DNA from: Planctomycetaceae bacterium
GTDB lineage: Bacteria > Planctomycetota > Planctomycetia > Pirellulales > Pirellulaceae
Direction: 5' to 3'
DNA length: 6,021 nucleotides
Assembly (NCBI GenBank): GCA_002702965.1
Contig: PADE01000184.1
Coordinates: forward strand, 5,759 to 11,779
The translations under genes and the position numbers were made by a program. The notes under the pieces were generated by a model. The model did not search any database. It was given only the letters and a program-made list of their open reading frames with translations, and was not told the origin of the DNA. Below, one piece after another: positions 5,104-6,021 of this stretch (within the stretch, counting starts at the first letter, position 1; every line of letters begins with the position of its first letter).

Positions 5104-6021
5104 CTAGAGCAGACTCAACGGGTTGGCGCGCGTCTTGAGAGGCAACGCGACTGGTGCTCGTTGACGATGGCTTTCAAAAACCCCGGCAATCATCTCGACA
5201 ATCATGCGGCCCTCGTAAATGCTGCACTCGGGCTCGCGGTCCTGTTCAATCGCGTCGATCAAATCGTTGCAGGCCGAGAGATTTCCCAAGTTGTGCTGTG
5301 GGTCCACAATCGTCTCCTCCTTTCCGACTCCGTTGGAACTGATCGGCACCCACGTCTTACCACTGCGACCAGGCGACCAGGAAGAATCGTTGAGTAGCAC
5401 GGCGTCGGGAAGATATCCTGTGGTCAGTTCGATAATCCCTTTTGAACCCAGAATCTGTAAGGCAAACCTGCGAGGGTTGCCCGCTACATTGCGGTGGGAC
5501 CCAAAGTAACCGGTGACCCCGTCATCCATCCCATACGTAGCACACACGGTATCCCCCGCCAGCAGACCGATTTCTTCCTTGCCCGGTTTGACGTGTTCTC
5601 GGGTGACGGGACCTCCGGCTTGTTGCACGGTGGCAAAACACCATTGGGGATCGCCTCCAAAAGTGTTCATCAAGTTTAAGATGTGTGTTCCCAACACCCA
5701 CAGGTCCTCGCCTCCGCCCCGGCGGTCCTCCTTGCCACGGCCCCGAAATTCGAGGACGCGACCGATCACGCCATCGTGAATCAAGTCCCGAATGACCTGG
5801 ATCTTGGGACTGTAGCGGGTCTGGCAGGCGAGCGCCAGTTTTGCGTTGTGCTGCTGACACGCCGACACCATCTGATCGGACTCTTGCAATGTGCGACACA
5901 GTGGTTTTTCGAGGTACATGTGGATACCGCGTTCGGCGGTCGCGACGACGATGTCACGATGCTGGTCAAGCCAGCGGGGGCCGATGCTGACAATGTGTGG
6001 ACGCGTCTTGTCCAGTAGTTC
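5104..6021 (-). CDS. Gfo/Idh/MocA family oxidoreductase (C-terminal part, 5' end outside the window)
   Basis: The minus-strand frame is open from the window edge to TAG at 5106-5104, giving 305 residues; the start lies beyond base 6021. The visible part begins inside the Rossmann domain (LDKTRPHIVSIGPRWLDQH, 3-21) and continues through AERGIHMYLEKPLCRT (29-44), containing the family EKP motif with Lys39. The C-terminal alpha/beta domain includes RYSPKIQVIRDLI (69-81), RGGGEDLWVLGTHILNLM (101-118) with the His113 that is conserved near the active site in many members, FALQILGSKGIIEL (186-199) and the typical ending ALPLKTRANPLSLL. Members are NAD(P)-dependent dehydrogenases or related enzymes acting on sugars, inositols and similar compounds; substrate cannot be inferred here. 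About 60 N-terminal residues with the GxGxxG loop are probably missing, judged from the usual EKP position. The gene is convergent with the sigma operon and appears unrelated to it. Confidence 0.92.
   Translation of the reverse strand, partial: ELLDKTRPHIVSIGPRWLDQHRDIVVATAERGIHMYLEKPLCRTLQESDQMVSACQQHNAKLALACQTRYSPKIQVIRDLIHDGVIGRVLEFRGRGKEDRRGGGEDLWVLGTHILNLMNTFGGDPQWCFATVQQAGGPVTREHVKPGKEEIGLLAGDTVCATYGMDDGVTGYFGSHRNVAGNPRRFALQILGSKGIIELTTGYLPDAVLLNDSSWSPGRSGKTWVPISSNGVGKEETIVDPQHNLGNLSACNDLIDAIEQDREPECSIYEGRMIVEMIAGVFESHRQRAPVALPLKTRANPLSLL

Noticed and set aside
4863..5138. A 91-codon plus-strand frame overlapping the anti-sigma 3' end, considered as evidence of a frameshift
   Set aside because: The anti-sigma frame continues with a sensible helix-like segment and its own stop at 5040; the alternative frame shows no family resemblance.

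Overview
The window looks like chromosomal DNA of a moderately GC-rich, Gram-negative-type bacterium, most probably a planctomycete of the Pirellulales type. This is inferred from gene content and protein style: an FHA protein with a long low-complexity tail, an ECF sigma factor overlapping a small membrane anti-sigma-like gene, a Gfo/Idh/MocA oxidoreductase, weak or absent Shine-Dalgarno sites, and gaps of 200-400 bases. It is not proven by any marker gene. No tRNA, rRNA, CRISPR array or transposase was seen.

Layout. Bases 1-24 may hold the last codons of an upstream gene, plausibly gcvPA. Bases 17-1495 encode the PLP-binding subunit 2 of glycine decarboxylase (GcvPB). A 222-base gap follows, holding one long GC-rich hairpin. 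Bases 1718-2452 encode a LipM/LplA-type lipoyl/octanoyl transferase, a natural partner of the glycine cleavage system because GcvH must be lipoylated. Bases 2453-2853 are non-coding, with a C10 tract, a candidate promoter and a doubtful 24-codon ORF. Bases 2854-3591 encode an FHA (phosphothreonine-reading) protein with a five-copy PAVAN repeat.

A second regulatory gap (3592-3815) has a good sigma70-type promoter. A short inverted repeat overlaps its -35 box, and a perfect 2 x 15 bp tandem repeat lies just downstream. It precedes an ECF sigma factor gene (3816-4376). That gene overlaps by 11 bases a gene (4366-5040) for a membrane protein whose C3-H29-C33-C36 pattern fits a zinc-binding anti-sigma factor. 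The right end (6021-5104, minus strand) is the C-terminal part of a Gfo/Idh/MocA oxidoreductase, convergent with the sigma operon.

Two functional units stand out: one-carbon/lipoate metabolism on the left, and a sigma/anti-sigma switch in the centre with a phospho-signalling reader just upstream. No clearly new multi-gene system was found. The most useful leads are the ZAS assignment, the structured sigma promoter, the hairpin in the gcvPB-ligase gap, and the repeat-bearing FHA protein.
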